Positions 17,967 through 26,572 of a DNA stretch of 64,000 bases are shown piece by piece. Position numbers and translations under genes: made by a program. How positions within the stretch are numbered: position 1 is the stretch's first letter; the number at the start of each line of letters is the position of its first letter. The DNA comes from Mesorhizobium sp. (lineage in GTDB: Bacteria; Pseudomonadota; Alphaproteobacteria; Rhizobiales; Rhizobiaceae). The notes below the pieces were generated by a model. That model was given only the letters and a program-made list of their open reading frames with translations, searched no databases and was not told the DNA's origin. The stretch covers positions 54,766 to 118,765 of the forward strand of contig NZ_SUHQ01000025.1 in the NCBI RefSeq assembly GCF_004962245.1. Reading direction: 5' to 3'.

Positions 17967-17993
17967 AACCGAACGTATTTGGGAGGAAACGCA

Positions 17994-19286
17994 GTGTCCG
18001 AAATCATCATCTCCGCCGACGTTGTCGAGAAAGACAATGCCGCACGCAACGCTGACCTCAAGCGTGATTACGATTCGCTCGGCGAGCGCCTCGACCGTCG
18101 CGGCATCGCCATCGACACCATCCGCGACAAGGTCGAAAAATTCGCCGTGGCGATCCCGTCTTGGGGCGTCGGCACTGGCGGCACCCGCTTTGCCCGCTTT
18201 CCCGGCGCCGGCGAGCCGCGCGACATCTTCGACAAGATCGAAGACTGCGCCGTCATCCGCCAGCTGACGCAGGCGACGCCGACCGTCTCGCTGCACATAC
18301 CCTGGGACAAGGCCGATCCGAACCGGCTGAAACAGGCGGCATCGCGCTTCGGCCTCGGCTTCGACGCCATGAACTCCAACACCTTTTCCGACGCCAGGGA
18401 CCAGACGCTGTCCTACAAGTTCGGCTCGCTGTCGCATGCCGATGCCGCCACCCGCCGGCAGGCGGTCGAGCACAATCTCGAATGCATCGAGATCGGCAAG
18501 ACGCTGGGCTCGAAGGCGCTGACGGTGTGGATCGGCGACGGCTCGAATTTCCCTGGCCAGGTCAATTTCGCCAAGGCGTTCGAGCGCTATCTCGATGCGA
18601 TGAAGGAGATCTATGCCGGACTGCCTGACGACTGGAAGCTGTTCACCGAGCACAAGATGTACGAGCCGGCCTTCTATTCGACCGTCGTGCAGGATTGGGG
18701 CACCAATTACATGATCGCCACCGAACTCGGCGACAAGGCGTTCTGCCTGGTCGACCTCGGCCATCATGCGCCCAACGTCAACATCGAGATGATCGTGTCG
18801 CGGCTGATCCAGTTCAAGAAGCTCGGCGGCTTCCATTTCAACGATTCGAAGTATGGCGACGACGACCTCGATGCCGGCTCGATCGACCCCTACCGGCTGT
18901 TCCTCGTCTTCAACGAACTGGTCGATGCCGAGCTTGCCGGAGCCGACGGCTTCGATCCGGCCCACATGCTCGACCAGAGCCACAATGTCACCGATCCGAT
19001 CGAAAGCCTGATGCTGTCGGCGGTCGAGGTGCAGCGCGCCTATGCGCAGGCGCTGCTGGTCGACCGCAGGGCACTGGAAAGCTACCAGGACGCCAACGAC
19101 GCCTTGATGGCGACGCAGACGCTGAAAGCCGCCTATCGCACCGATGTCGAGCCGATCCTCGCCATGGCGCGGCTGAACACCGGCGGCGCCATCGATCCGG
19201 TCGCCGCCTACCGCGCCGCCGGTTACCGGGCCAAGGTCGCGGCGGAACGGCCGGCGGTTGCGAGCGGCGGCGGCGGGATTGTTTGA
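17994..19286 (+). CDS. rhaI: L-rhamnose isomerase (rhizobial type)
   Basis: 430 residues, TIM-barrel sugar isomerase. GTG at 17994 is chosen because GGGAGG lies at 17981-17986 with 7-base spacing. Metal- and substrate-site stretches are FTEHKMYEPAFYSTVVQDWG, LVDLGHHAPNVN and FHFNDSKYGDDDLD. It converts L-rhamnose to L-rhamnulose, the step before RhaK and RhaD. It lies 169 bases after rhaD with a repeat element between them, and a terminator follows. Confidence 0.94.
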   Translation: MSEIIISADVVEKDNAARNADLKRDYDSLGERLDRRGIAIDTIRDKVEKFAVAIPSWGVGTGGTRFARFPGAGEPRDIFDKIEDCAVIRQLTQATPTVSLHIPWDKADPNRLKQAASRFGLGFDAMNSNTFSDARDQTLSYKFGSLSHADAATRRQAVEHNLECIEIGKTLGSKALTVWIGDGSNFPGQVNFAKAFERYLDAMKEIYAGLPDDWKLFTEHKMYEPAFYSTVVQDWGTNYMIATELGDKAFCLVDLGHHAPNVNIEMIVSRLIQFKKLGGFHFNDSKYGDDDLDAGSIDPYRLFLVFNELVDAELAGADGFDPAHMLDQSHNVTDPIESLMLSAVEVQRAYAQALLVDRRALESYQDANDALMATQTLKAAYRTDVEPILAMARLNTGGAIDPVAAYRAAGYRAKVAAERPAVASGGGGIV

Positions 19287-19302
19287 TGTCGGCCTGAAAC
19301 AA

Positions 19303-19326
19303 AAAACCCGCCTCGGGAGCCGGGCG
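19303..19326. terminator. Bidirectional terminator between rhaI and the convergent nitrilase-like gene
   Basis: ACCCGCC (19303-19309) pairs with GGCGGGT (19320-19326). On the minus strand the stem is followed by TTTTTT, so it ends the nitrilase-like transcript best. On the plus strand the stem alone may weakly end rhaI. Confidence 0.75.
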
Positions 19327-19414
19327 GGTCTCTGGCGCAAGTCAGCACCATGAATAAATTCCTAGCATAACTGCCGTCATCAGTCAAGTTGAAATTGCCC
19401 AGCCGATCCACGGC

Positions 19415-20413
19415 TCAGAATATATCGCGGCTGTCGCTTCGTGGGTCGTCGTCCACCAGGTGCCATTCGTAAATGCCGGTCCGAGCCGTTCGCCTCCAGG
19501 GTCGGGCGAGGTCTCCCGGATTGTTGTTGATATCGACAACGGCAATTGAGGGCATTCCATCCGCTGCACATTGCGCGGCCCATCGGCCGTCGGGAGCAAC
19601 GATCCCCGAAGGGGCATTCATGCCATGTCGCGCGAGCATCGAGAAACTGATCCAGTAGCTATTGCTTGCCGCGTGCCCCTGCGTCTCGGAAGCGAAAGCC
19701 AGCTCATTTGGGGAAGCCCCGCCAGTGGTCGAGAACAGAACACAATCCACATCAAGCCGCTCGTATTCGATGAAAATCTCCGGAAAATGCGTTTCCATCC
19801 CTAGCGCGCAGCCGAAGCGGACACCGTCAACCTCGAACGTCACCGGGATTGAACCCGGCGTGTACATGAAGGAGATCTTCGTGTTCGACAGCATGCGCTC
19901 GTCGTAACGCGTCACCAGTTTCCCAAGGTCGGAGACGATATACAGGCTGTTGTGCGGCCGGTGCGGCTGGGTGAGTTGATGCACCGAACCGAAGACCGTC
20001 CAGAGCCCGAGCTCTCGCGCAAGCTCCCTCGCAGCATTCAATTCTTCACGTAGGACAGCCCATTCGAACCGCCCCCAAGCGGAAGGGCCGACTTCTTCGG
20101 GGCCGCTAACCGACATGATGCGCTTGTTAGGGGAGCAGGTCGCGCCCTCGGGAAAATGCACGATCCTCGCTCCCGCCTGATGTGCCTGACGCATCAGACG
20201 TCGCATCTCCAGCCCGCCGGCGCGAAGCGCAGCTATGTCGCGAGGATCATCGCAGAGGCTGGATTGCGCTACAGCCAAACGCACTGACTTGGCTTCAGCG
20301 GGCAGGTCGTGCCGCGAGCTGCCGCGAACGTGCATGAGAGCGGCGGTGTAGGACTCGCCCGTTTTAGCGGCACGGGTACGTACACGATGTTTGAAGGTTC
20401 CGTTTTTCGTCAT
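19415..20413 (-). CDS. Nitrilase/carbon-nitrogen hydrolase homologue with altered catalytic positions
   Basis: 332 residues from the ATG at 20413, which follows AAAGG. Residues 1 to about 35 carry a separate motif (KHRVRTRAAKTGESYTAALM). The remaining chain is a CN-hydrolase domain. The catalytic Glu is kept in FPEGATCS. Where the family has Lys, the loop reads RYDERMLSN, and where it has Cys before the FPE box the sequence is GCALGMETHFPE, with Gly in the nucleophile place. It may be inactive as an amidase or act in another role. It is monocistronic and ends at a strong terminator. Confidence 0.72.
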   Translation of the reverse strand: MTKNGTFKHRVRTRAAKTGESYTAALMHVRGSSRHDLPAEAKSVRLAVAQSSLCDDPRDIAALRAGGLEMRRLMRQAHQAGARIVHFPEGATCSPNKRIMSVSGPEEVGPSAWGRFEWAVLREELNAARELARELGLWTVFGSVHQLTQPHRPHNSLYIVSDLGKLVTRYDERMLSNTKISFMYTPGSIPVTFEVDGVRFGCALGMETHFPEIFIEYERLDVDCVLFSTTGGASPNELAFASETQGHAASNSYWISFSMLARHGMNAPSGIVAPDGRWAAQCAADGMPSIAVVDINNNPGDLARPWRRTARTGIYEWHLVDDDPRSDSRDIF

Positions 20414-20831
20414 TGTCAGGCCTTTCACGTCTCGGACGGAGTTCCCCAGCAACCACATCCGAAACGATCGGACCAAGACAGCGACCCGAGACGTAAGTCC
20501 CTTTGCCTCCGTTTAAGACCGTGCTGAGGAAGGTCTTGGGAGGTTCGGCGGTAGGCCACGCCAGGACCAATGCTGCCGAAGCGGCTATGATTCGTCAACT
20601 TCGCGGCGAAGGTCTGCTTTGGGCAGCAGATCTGCCGAGGCGTTCAGTCAACCGAGCTCGGCGAGGTGATCCCGGAACCGGCGTGGCAATGCCCTTTGTC
20701 GGAAAGAGACTTATAGGATTGATGAAGCGGTCGGTGAGGGCGTGCACCAATCCCTTTCCGTTCCATTGCCATGGACTCGATCGCTCCGACAGGGTCTTCT
20801 AGGCACATCCAACGCCTCTCGGAGAACGGCC
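20414..20831. other. Divergent intergenic region, nitrilase-like gene to ggt
   Basis: 418 bases with no convincing gene. The only structure noted is a weak hairpin AAGACC/GGTCTT at 20515-20537. It must hold the promoters of both flanking genes, but no clear -35/-10 pair stands out. Confidence 0.5.
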
Positions 20832-22571
20832 ATGCACCACACCCGCCGAACGCTGATCGCCGTCAGTCTTTCCCTTACCTTGACCTTTGCGCCGCTGGTG
20901 ACCGCATTCGCCGCCTCGCCGCAGCCGGCGAAGGGCGAGCACGGCATGGTGGTGACCGCCCAGCATCTTGCCTCTGAAGTCGGCGTCGAGGTGCTGAAGA
21001 AGGGCGGCAACGCCGTCGATGCTGCCGTCGCCGTCGGCTATGCGCTGGCTGTCGTCTACCCGAACGCCGGCAACATCGGCGGTGGCGGCTTCATGACCAT
21101 CCGCTTCAAGGACGGCCGCTCGACCTTTCTCGATTTCCGCGAGCGCGCGCCGCTCGCCTCGACGAAAACCATGTATCTCGACAAGGACGGCAAGCCGGTG
21201 AAGGGCGCCAGCCTCGACGGCTATCTCGCGGTCGGCGTGCCGGGTTCGGTGGCCGGCTTCGAGACGGCGCGGGAAAAATATGGCACGCTTACGCGGCAGG
21301 ACCTGATGGCGCCGGCGATCCGCTATGCCAAGGACGGCTTCGTGCTGGAGCAGGGCGATGTCGCTTCGCTCGAAGGCGGCGCCGAGCGGCTGGCCAAGGA
21401 TCCGGCGGCCGCCGCCATCTTCCTGAAGCCGGACGGCAAGCCTTATGCCATTGGCGAGCGCCTTGTTCAGGCCGATCTCGCCGCCGCGCTCTCGGCCATT
21501 TCGGAACAAGGTCGCGATGCCTTCTACAAAGGATCGATCGCCGACGGCATCGTCAAGGCGAGCGCGGAGAAGGGCGGCATTCTGGCCAAGGCGGATTTCG
21601 AGACCTATGCGGTCCGCGAACTCGAGCCGGTGACCTGCAACTATCGCGGCTATGAGATCACCTCCTCGCCGCCGCCGAGTTCGGGTGGCGTCATCATCTG
21701 CGAGATCCTCAACGTGCTGGAGGGCTATCCGCTATCCTATCTGGGCGCCGGTTCCGCCGAAACCGTTCGAATCATGGTCGAGGCGATGCGCCACGCCTAT
21801 GTCGACCGCAACTCGGCGCTCGGCGATCCCGACTTCGTCGACAATCCGGTCGAAAAGCTGCTCGACAAGAACTATGCGAAGGAAATTCGCGAAAAGATCG
21901 ATCCGTTCCGGGCCGGCGTGTCGCAGGAATTGATGCCGAAGGGTTTTGGCGAGAGCCAGGAGACGACGCATTATTCGATCGTCGACAATGACGGCAACGC
22001 CGTCGCGGTGACCTATACGCTGAACGGCTCCTTCGGCGCCGCCGTCGTCGCCGACGGCACCGGCATCCTGCTCAACAACGAGATGGACGATTTCACCCAG
22101 AAGCCGGGCGTGCCCAATCTCTACGGCCTCGTCCAGGGCGAGGCGAATGCGATCGAGCCGAGGAAGACGCCGCTGTCGTCGATGAGCCCGACCATCGTCG
22201 CCAAGGACGGCAAGCCGTTCATGGTCATCGGCAGCCCCGGCGGCTCGCGCATCATCACCATCACGCTGGAAGCGATCGTCAATGTCGTCGATCACGGCAT
22301 GAACATCCAGGAGGCGATCGACGCACCGCGCATCCACCACCAGTGGCTGCCCGACACGGTCTATATCGAACCGTTCGGCCTGTCGCCCGATACCGAAAAA
22401 CTGCTTGCCGGCATGGGCTACCACCTCGATGTCGCCGATGCGACCTGGGGCCAGGCTGCCGGCATCCTGGTCGGCGGCAAGAGCCTGGCGGACATCGAGA
22501 AGGGCGGCGGCGCCCGCTACAACGGCGCCATCGACAGCCGCGCCGCATCCGGCAAGGCGATCGGATATTAG
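20832..22571 (+). CDS. ggt: Gamma-glutamyltranspeptidase
   Basis: 579 residues from ATG 20832 (GGAG at 20821-20824). The signal peptide is RRTLIAVSLSLTLTFAPLVT with cleavage near AFA|AS. The autoprocessing threonine is in QETTHYSIVDNDGNAV, and the small-subunit motifs NNEMDDF, PLSSMSPTIV and GSPGGSRIITITL are all present. It is made as a precursor that cleaves itself into large and small chains in the periplasm. It hydrolyses or transfers gamma-glutamyl groups from glutathione. Upstream in-frame codons (from 20742) are ignored because they precede the signal peptide. Confidence 0.95.
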   Translation: MHHTRRTLIAVSLSLTLTFAPLVTAFAASPQPAKGEHGMVVTAQHLASEVGVEVLKKGGNAVDAAVAVGYALAVVYPNAGNIGGGGFMTIRFKDGRSTFLDFRERAPLASTKTMYLDKDGKPVKGASLDGYLAVGVPGSVAGFETAREKYGTLTRQDLMAPAIRYAKDGFVLEQGDVASLEGGAERLAKDPAAAAIFLKPDGKPYAIGERLVQADLAAALSAISEQGRDAFYKGSIADGIVKASAEKGGILAKADFETYAVRELEPVTCNYRGYEITSSPPPSSGGVIICEILNVLEGYPLSYLGAGSAETVRIMVEAMRHAYVDRNSALGDPDFVDNPVEKLLDKNYAKEIREKIDPFRAGVSQELMPKGFGESQETTHYSIVDNDGNAVAVTYTLNGSFGAAVVADGTGILLNNEMDDFTQKPGVPNLYGLVQGEANAIEPRKTPLSSMSPTIVAKDGKPFMVIGSPGGSRIITITLEAIVNVVDHGMNIQEAIDAPRIHHQWLPDTVYIEPFGLSPDTEKLLAGMGYHLDVADATWGQAAGILVGGKSLADIEKGGGARYNGAIDSRAASGKAIGY

Positions 22572-22638
22572 ATTTCGTGCGCCCGGGGTCTGTTGAGATT
22601 CAGGCCAGGCCGGCATCACCTGAATATCGGCAGACCCG

Positions 22639-22983
22639 TCAGATGACCAGCGTTATGGTGGAGGCAATCAGCATCACGGCCGCGATGCCGACGAACAGGG
22701 CATAGATACGCGGCCGGTCGAGCAGGAGCGCATTTCCCGATATCCACGCCGCAGTGGCGCCGCCAAGCGCGTAGAGGAAGCCGTTGCGATGCCCAAAGGT
22801 CAGGGATGCGGCCATCAGGCCGCCAATGACGAGGGCGCCGAACACGATGATCACCGCGACCGCGTATTTCTCGAAGTCGTTGCTGCCCACAGCCGGACCC
22901 ATCACGTTCAACGTCGACAGATCGTCCGGGTCGAACGGGTTGGCCGACCCATATTCGTCTTGACCGACAGGCTCGCGCATCAT
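22639..22983 (-). CDS. Small membrane protein of unknown function
   Basis: 114 residues with an acidic, polar N-terminus (about 1-38). Three hydrophobic segments follow: YAVAVIIVFGALVIGGLMAA, GFLYALGGATAAWISGNALL and IYALFVGIAAVMLIASTITL. AAGGAG lies 5 bases before the ATG at 22983. I do not recognise the family. It is convergent with ggt and shows no linkage that suggests a role. Confidence 0.65.
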   Translation of the reverse strand: MMREPVGQDEYGSANPFDPDDLSTLNVMGPAVGSNDFEKYAVAVIIVFGALVIGGLMAASLTFGHRNGFLYALGGATAAWISGNALLLDRPRIYALFVGIAAVMLIASTITLVI

Positions 22984-23209
22984 TCATTCTCCTTGAAGCG
23001 GCAACAAATCATCAAGCCTTGCCGAGCGCAACTGGATCGCGCCGCGTTCAATGCGATCGGCACGGTCTTCAACACTTTCTGGCGACGGCTTGCCACCGTT
23101 TTTTGGATTTATCCGGATCGTCCTGCCGCTCCAGGCGATCTGTCCGACTGGAATCGCCAGTCGGAGCCGTTTCAGCATGCAATGCGTTCATGGAGGAAAC
23201 ATGATGCTG

Positions 23210-23257
23210 GAGCATCGAACCCAAAGTGGGTACCGGTTTTGGGGAAATCCGATGCTC
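23210..23257. repeat. REP-like palindromic intergenic element
   Basis: GAGCATCG (23210-23217) and CGATGCTC (23250-23257) enclose AGTGGGTACCGGTTTT. This is a variant of the GAGCATGATC...AGTGGGAACCGGTTTTC element found many times in rhizobial genomes. Confidence 0.7.
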
Positions 23258-23266
23258 AGACAAAAG

Positions 23267-23299
23267 CCAGAGCGGTGGCACGATTCGCCGCCGCTCTGG
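23267..23299 (-). terminator. Terminator of the TonB receptor gene
   Basis: CCAGAGCGG (23267-23275) and CCGCTCTGG (23291-23299) form a perfect 9-bp stem. On the minus strand it is followed by CTTTTG. It begins 25 bases after the receptor stop. Confidence 0.65.
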
Positions 23300-23323
23300 A
23301 GGCAGCCTCGAACCGCCGCCGGC

Positions 23324-25485
23324 CTAGAACTTCATGCTGAGGCTGCCCTTGATGACGCGGCCTTCGCCATAGATGCAGCTGAGGTCGCCATTGCTGCCGG
23401 CCTCATAGCACGTCGAGTAGTAGGTCTTGTCGAACAGGTTGGAGACATTGAGCGCGGCCTGCCAGCCATTCTTCTTGTAGCGGAGTGCTGCGTCGACCAG
23501 CGTGCGGCCGGGCACGCTGACCGCGTTCGCATTGTCGCCGAAGCTTGCGCCAATGTAACGCACGCCGGCACCGACGCTTAAGCCCTCAAGCATGCCGTGG
23601 CCGACCTCGTAATTGGCCCACAGCGAGGCCTGGTGTTCAGGCACCAAAGATGGGCGGTTACCAGTGTCGTCGCCCTTTGCTATTTCCGCGTCGAGATAGG
23701 TGTAGGCCGCGGTCATGCTCAGGCCGGAAGCGAGATCGGCGTTGGCCTCGATCTCAAGGCCGCGATGGCGAACTTCCCTGGTCTGGACCTGGAAAAGGGG
23801 ATTCGTGAGATCGGTCGTCAGCACATTGGTCTTGCGCAGGTCGAACAGCGAGGCCGTGATGAAGCCGGGGAAGAAAGTCGGCTCGTATTTCACGCCGACT
23901 TCGTATTGTTTGCCCTTGGAAGGCTGGAACGGCACATCGGACTGGGTCTGGCCGATATTGGTGGTGAAGGATTCGGCATAGCTGGCGTAAGGCGTCAGGC
24001 CATTGTCGAAGAGATAGCCGATGCCGATGTTGCCGGTGAAGGCATGGTCCTTCTGCTCGTAGCTGCCCGTATCATCAATCCGGTCCAGATTGGTGTTGTC
24101 GACCCAGGCCTGCCTGCCGCCGAGGGTCAGGATCCAGTGGTCGGCGATCTTGGACTGGTTCTGCGCATAAAGACCGATCTGGCCGATCGTCTGGACGCGA
24201 TCCGTAATAATAAGGCTCGGCGGCGTGATCGGGATTGAGTAGTCCGGGTCCAGCGTGTCCAGCGGCGGACCCTCGCCGTAACCGTTCTGCCCGTCGACCG
24301 ACTGTCTGCTGTAGTCGAGACCGAACAGCAGCTTGTTTTCGACGGAACCGAAGTTCGCCCTGTATTCGGCCTGGTTGTCGACGCTGAACAGCCTTGCCGT
24401 CTCATCCACCGTGAACAGCGTGCGCGCCATCGTATGGTCGTTGATCATGTCTGGGCTGACACCAAGCCATTGGCCATAGTAGAGCTGCCGGTAGTCGGTC
24501 TCCTGCTGCGAGTAGCGGAGGTTTTGCCGCACTGTCCAATTGTCGTCGAACTCATGGCTGAACTGATAGCCGATCGAACCATGGTTGGCATCGAAGCGGT
24601 CGAAGTCCGGCGAGCCGGTGAAGAAATTGCGCGGCAGATTGCCATATTCCGCTGGCAGAAACTGGATCGGCGTCAGCCTGTCCCACTGGTAGTTGGCGAG
24701 GATGGTCAGCGAGGTCTGCGCATCCGGCTGCCATGTCAGCGCCGGCGCGACGAAGATGCGGTCGTTGCGCGAATAGTCGGTTTCGATCTCGCCGTTACGA
24801 ACCAGCCCGGTCAGCCGGTAGGACCACACGCCGGCATCGTCGATTGGGCCGCCGACATCGAGACCGGCCTCGACCGTGTTGAAGCTGCCATAGCTGAGGA
24901 AGCCGTCATAGATCGGCGTGTCCGTCGGCCGCTTGGTGATGGCGTTGACCATGCCGCCGGCCTCGTTCTCACCATAGAGAACCGAGGACGGCCCCTTCAG
25001 CACTTCGACGCGCTCCAGCCCGTAGGGCTCGATCTTGAAGCCGGAGAAGTCGATCACCTTCTGCGGCAGCCCGTCGCGGTAGATCGCCGACGTGCAGAGG
25101 TCGAAGCCGCGGATCAGACACTGGTCGAAGCGCTGGTCGATGCCCCACGGCGACGTGGTGACGCCGGCAAGATAGGACAGCGTGTCCTCGAGTTGCCCGG
25201 GCTGACGGCGTCGAGCTGCTTGCGGGTCACCACCGATACCGACTGCGGAATCTCCTTCAGCGGCGTGTCGGTCTTCGAGCCGGTGGTGGTGTTCTTGGCG
25301 ATGTAACCGTCGTCCGGGCCGACCGGGCTGTCGATCTGTCCCTCGACATTGATGGGGTTGAGCTCGACCGTATTTTCCTGTGCGAGGGCCTGGCTGCAAA
25401 GCAGGGTCGAGAGGCATGCCGCAGCGGCCAGGGTGCCTTGGCCGATGGCCCCGTTTCGCGCCGCACGATATGCATTCAACGTCAT
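23324..25485 (-). pseudogene. TonB-dependent siderophore receptor, frameshifted near its N-terminus
   Basis: The coding sequence starts at ATG 25485 (GAGGGG upstream) with a signal peptide ending near ALAQ and continues through the plug domain as TPLKEIPQSVSVVTRKQLDAV. At about 25197-25202 the frame changes: SPG continues in another frame as QLEDTLSYLAGVTTSPWG. A single missing base in the GC run explains it. Downstream the chain is intact for about 630 residues, with plug motifs (RGFDLCTSAIYRDGLPQKV, EVLKGPSSVLYGENEAGGMV), the 22-strand barrel and a C-terminal aromatic end (IKGSLSMKF). The family is FhuA/FoxA-like ferric siderophore receptors. A sequencing error is possible. It is divergent from a FhuD/FhuB-type importer. 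Confidence 0.85.
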
Positions 25486-25536
25486 CCCGATACCCCTCAA
25501 TGTCTGCAATGCGCGCGTTCCAGTCGGCGCAACAAA

Positions 25537-25595
25537 ATGTTGACTCTTTTAGTCATCTTCAATGTTGACTATTGAAGTCATGTTTCATAGTCAAC
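25537..25595. promoter_or_regulatory. Tandem palindromes in the divergent iron-uptake promoter region
   Basis: Two 20-base units, ATGTTGACTctttt-AGTCAT (25537-25556) and ATGTTGACTattga-AGTCAT (25562-25581), share GACT-N5-AGTC and lie 25 bases apart. A third inverted half, CATAGTCAAC, is at 25586-25595. They sit between the TonB receptor and the FhuD-like gene and look like operator sites for a dimeric regulator. Confidence 0.65.
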
Positions 25596-25663
25596 CGGGC
25601 ATCGGCGGCGATAACCAGATTCTGGAAACGCGGGTGCAATGAGCTGGAGAGAAATCTAGGACC

Positions 25664-26572
25664 GTGACCAAGACTCACATTCAGACGGCCATCCGAATGA
25701 CCCGGCGCCGGGCGCTCGGACTTGTCGCGCTGCCCTTCATCGGCATGGCGCCCTCGAAGGCCGAGGCGAAGCCGCTGCGCATCGTCTGCCTGGATGACGG
25801 GCTGGCCGAGACCTTGCTGATGCTCGGCGTCAACCCAGTGGCCATTGCCGGTCGCGACGTCTGGGAGAACTGGGTGGTCGAACCGCCGCTGCCGCCGGAG
25901 ATCGCCGATGTCGGCACCTTGCTGGAACCCAATCTCGAACTGCTGCAGCAGCTCGCCCCGGACATCATCCTGGCCATGCCGTATCTCGACAGCATCAAGG
26001 CGCTGCTCGAACGCGTCGCGCCAGTGACGACGATCGGGCTCTATACCGAAGCGGGACAGCCCTATCAGCGCGCCGTCGAGGCAACCCGCCAGCTGGCCAG
26101 GCTTGTCGGCAAGGAAAGGGAAGGCGAAGCGCTGATCGCGGCGACGGATGCGTATTTTTCAGAGGTTCGCCAGAAGCTGGCGCCACTGTCGGCGCGGCCG
26201 ATCTATGTCGTCAGTTTCATGGATCCGCGCAACGTGCGCGTCTATGGCAAAAAAAGCCTGTTCCAAGAGGTGTTCGATCGCATCGGGCTGCGCAATGCCT
26301 GGACAGGCGAGACCAACTATTGGGGGTTTTCGACCGTCGGCATCGACGGCCTGGCGACATCGAGCGACGCGCGCCTTGCCTATCTCGAACCCTTGCCCGA
26401 GGGCGCCGGCGGCACGCTGACCGAAAGCCCGGTCTGGAACGCCATGCCCTTCGTACGCAACCGCTCGATCATGCGTCTTCCCGCCGTCCTGATGTTCGGC
26501 GCGCTTCCGTCCGCCACCCGTTTCGCCCGCGTCCTGGCCAAGGCGATGACCGGGGAGGCTGCCCGTGGCTGA
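25664..26572 (+). CDS. Iron-siderophore ABC transporter substrate-binding protein (FhuD-like)
   Basis: 302 residues. GTG 25664 is taken as start; an ATG at 25697 is also possible. A twin-arginine type signal (MTRRRALGLVALPFIGM) is followed by SKAEA|KP. The mature part has the class III binding-protein layout: LDDGLAETLLMLGVNPVAIAG, VGTLLEPNLELLQQLAPDIIL and a long linking helix near QLARLVGKEREGEALI. It should deliver a hydroxamate-type ferric siderophore to the permease. The last 8 bases overlap the permease start. It is divergent from the TonB receptor. Confidence 0.85.
   Translation: MTKTHIQTAIRMTRRRALGLVALPFIGMAPSKAEAKPLRIVCLDDGLAETLLMLGVNPVAIAGRDVWENWVVEPPLPPEIADVGTLLEPNLELLQQLAPDIILAMPYLDSIKALLERVAPVTTIGLYTEAGQPYQRAVEATRQLARLVGKEREGEALIAATDAYFSEVRQKLAPLSARPIYVVSFMDPRNVRVYGKKSLFQEVFDRIGLRNAWTGETNYWGFSTVGIDGLATSSDARLAYLEPLPEGAGGTLTESPVWNAMPFVRNRSIMRLPAVLMFGALPSATRFARVLAKAMTGEAARG

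Noticed and set aside
17814..19340. 508-residue minus-strand frame opposite rhaI
   Set aside because: Shadow of rhaI, extending over the rhaD-rhaI repeat element.
22984..23178. 64-residue minus-strand frame upstream of the small membrane protein
   Set aside because: No homology I can recognise; it ends in the ribosome binding site of the next gene. Left as unsupported.
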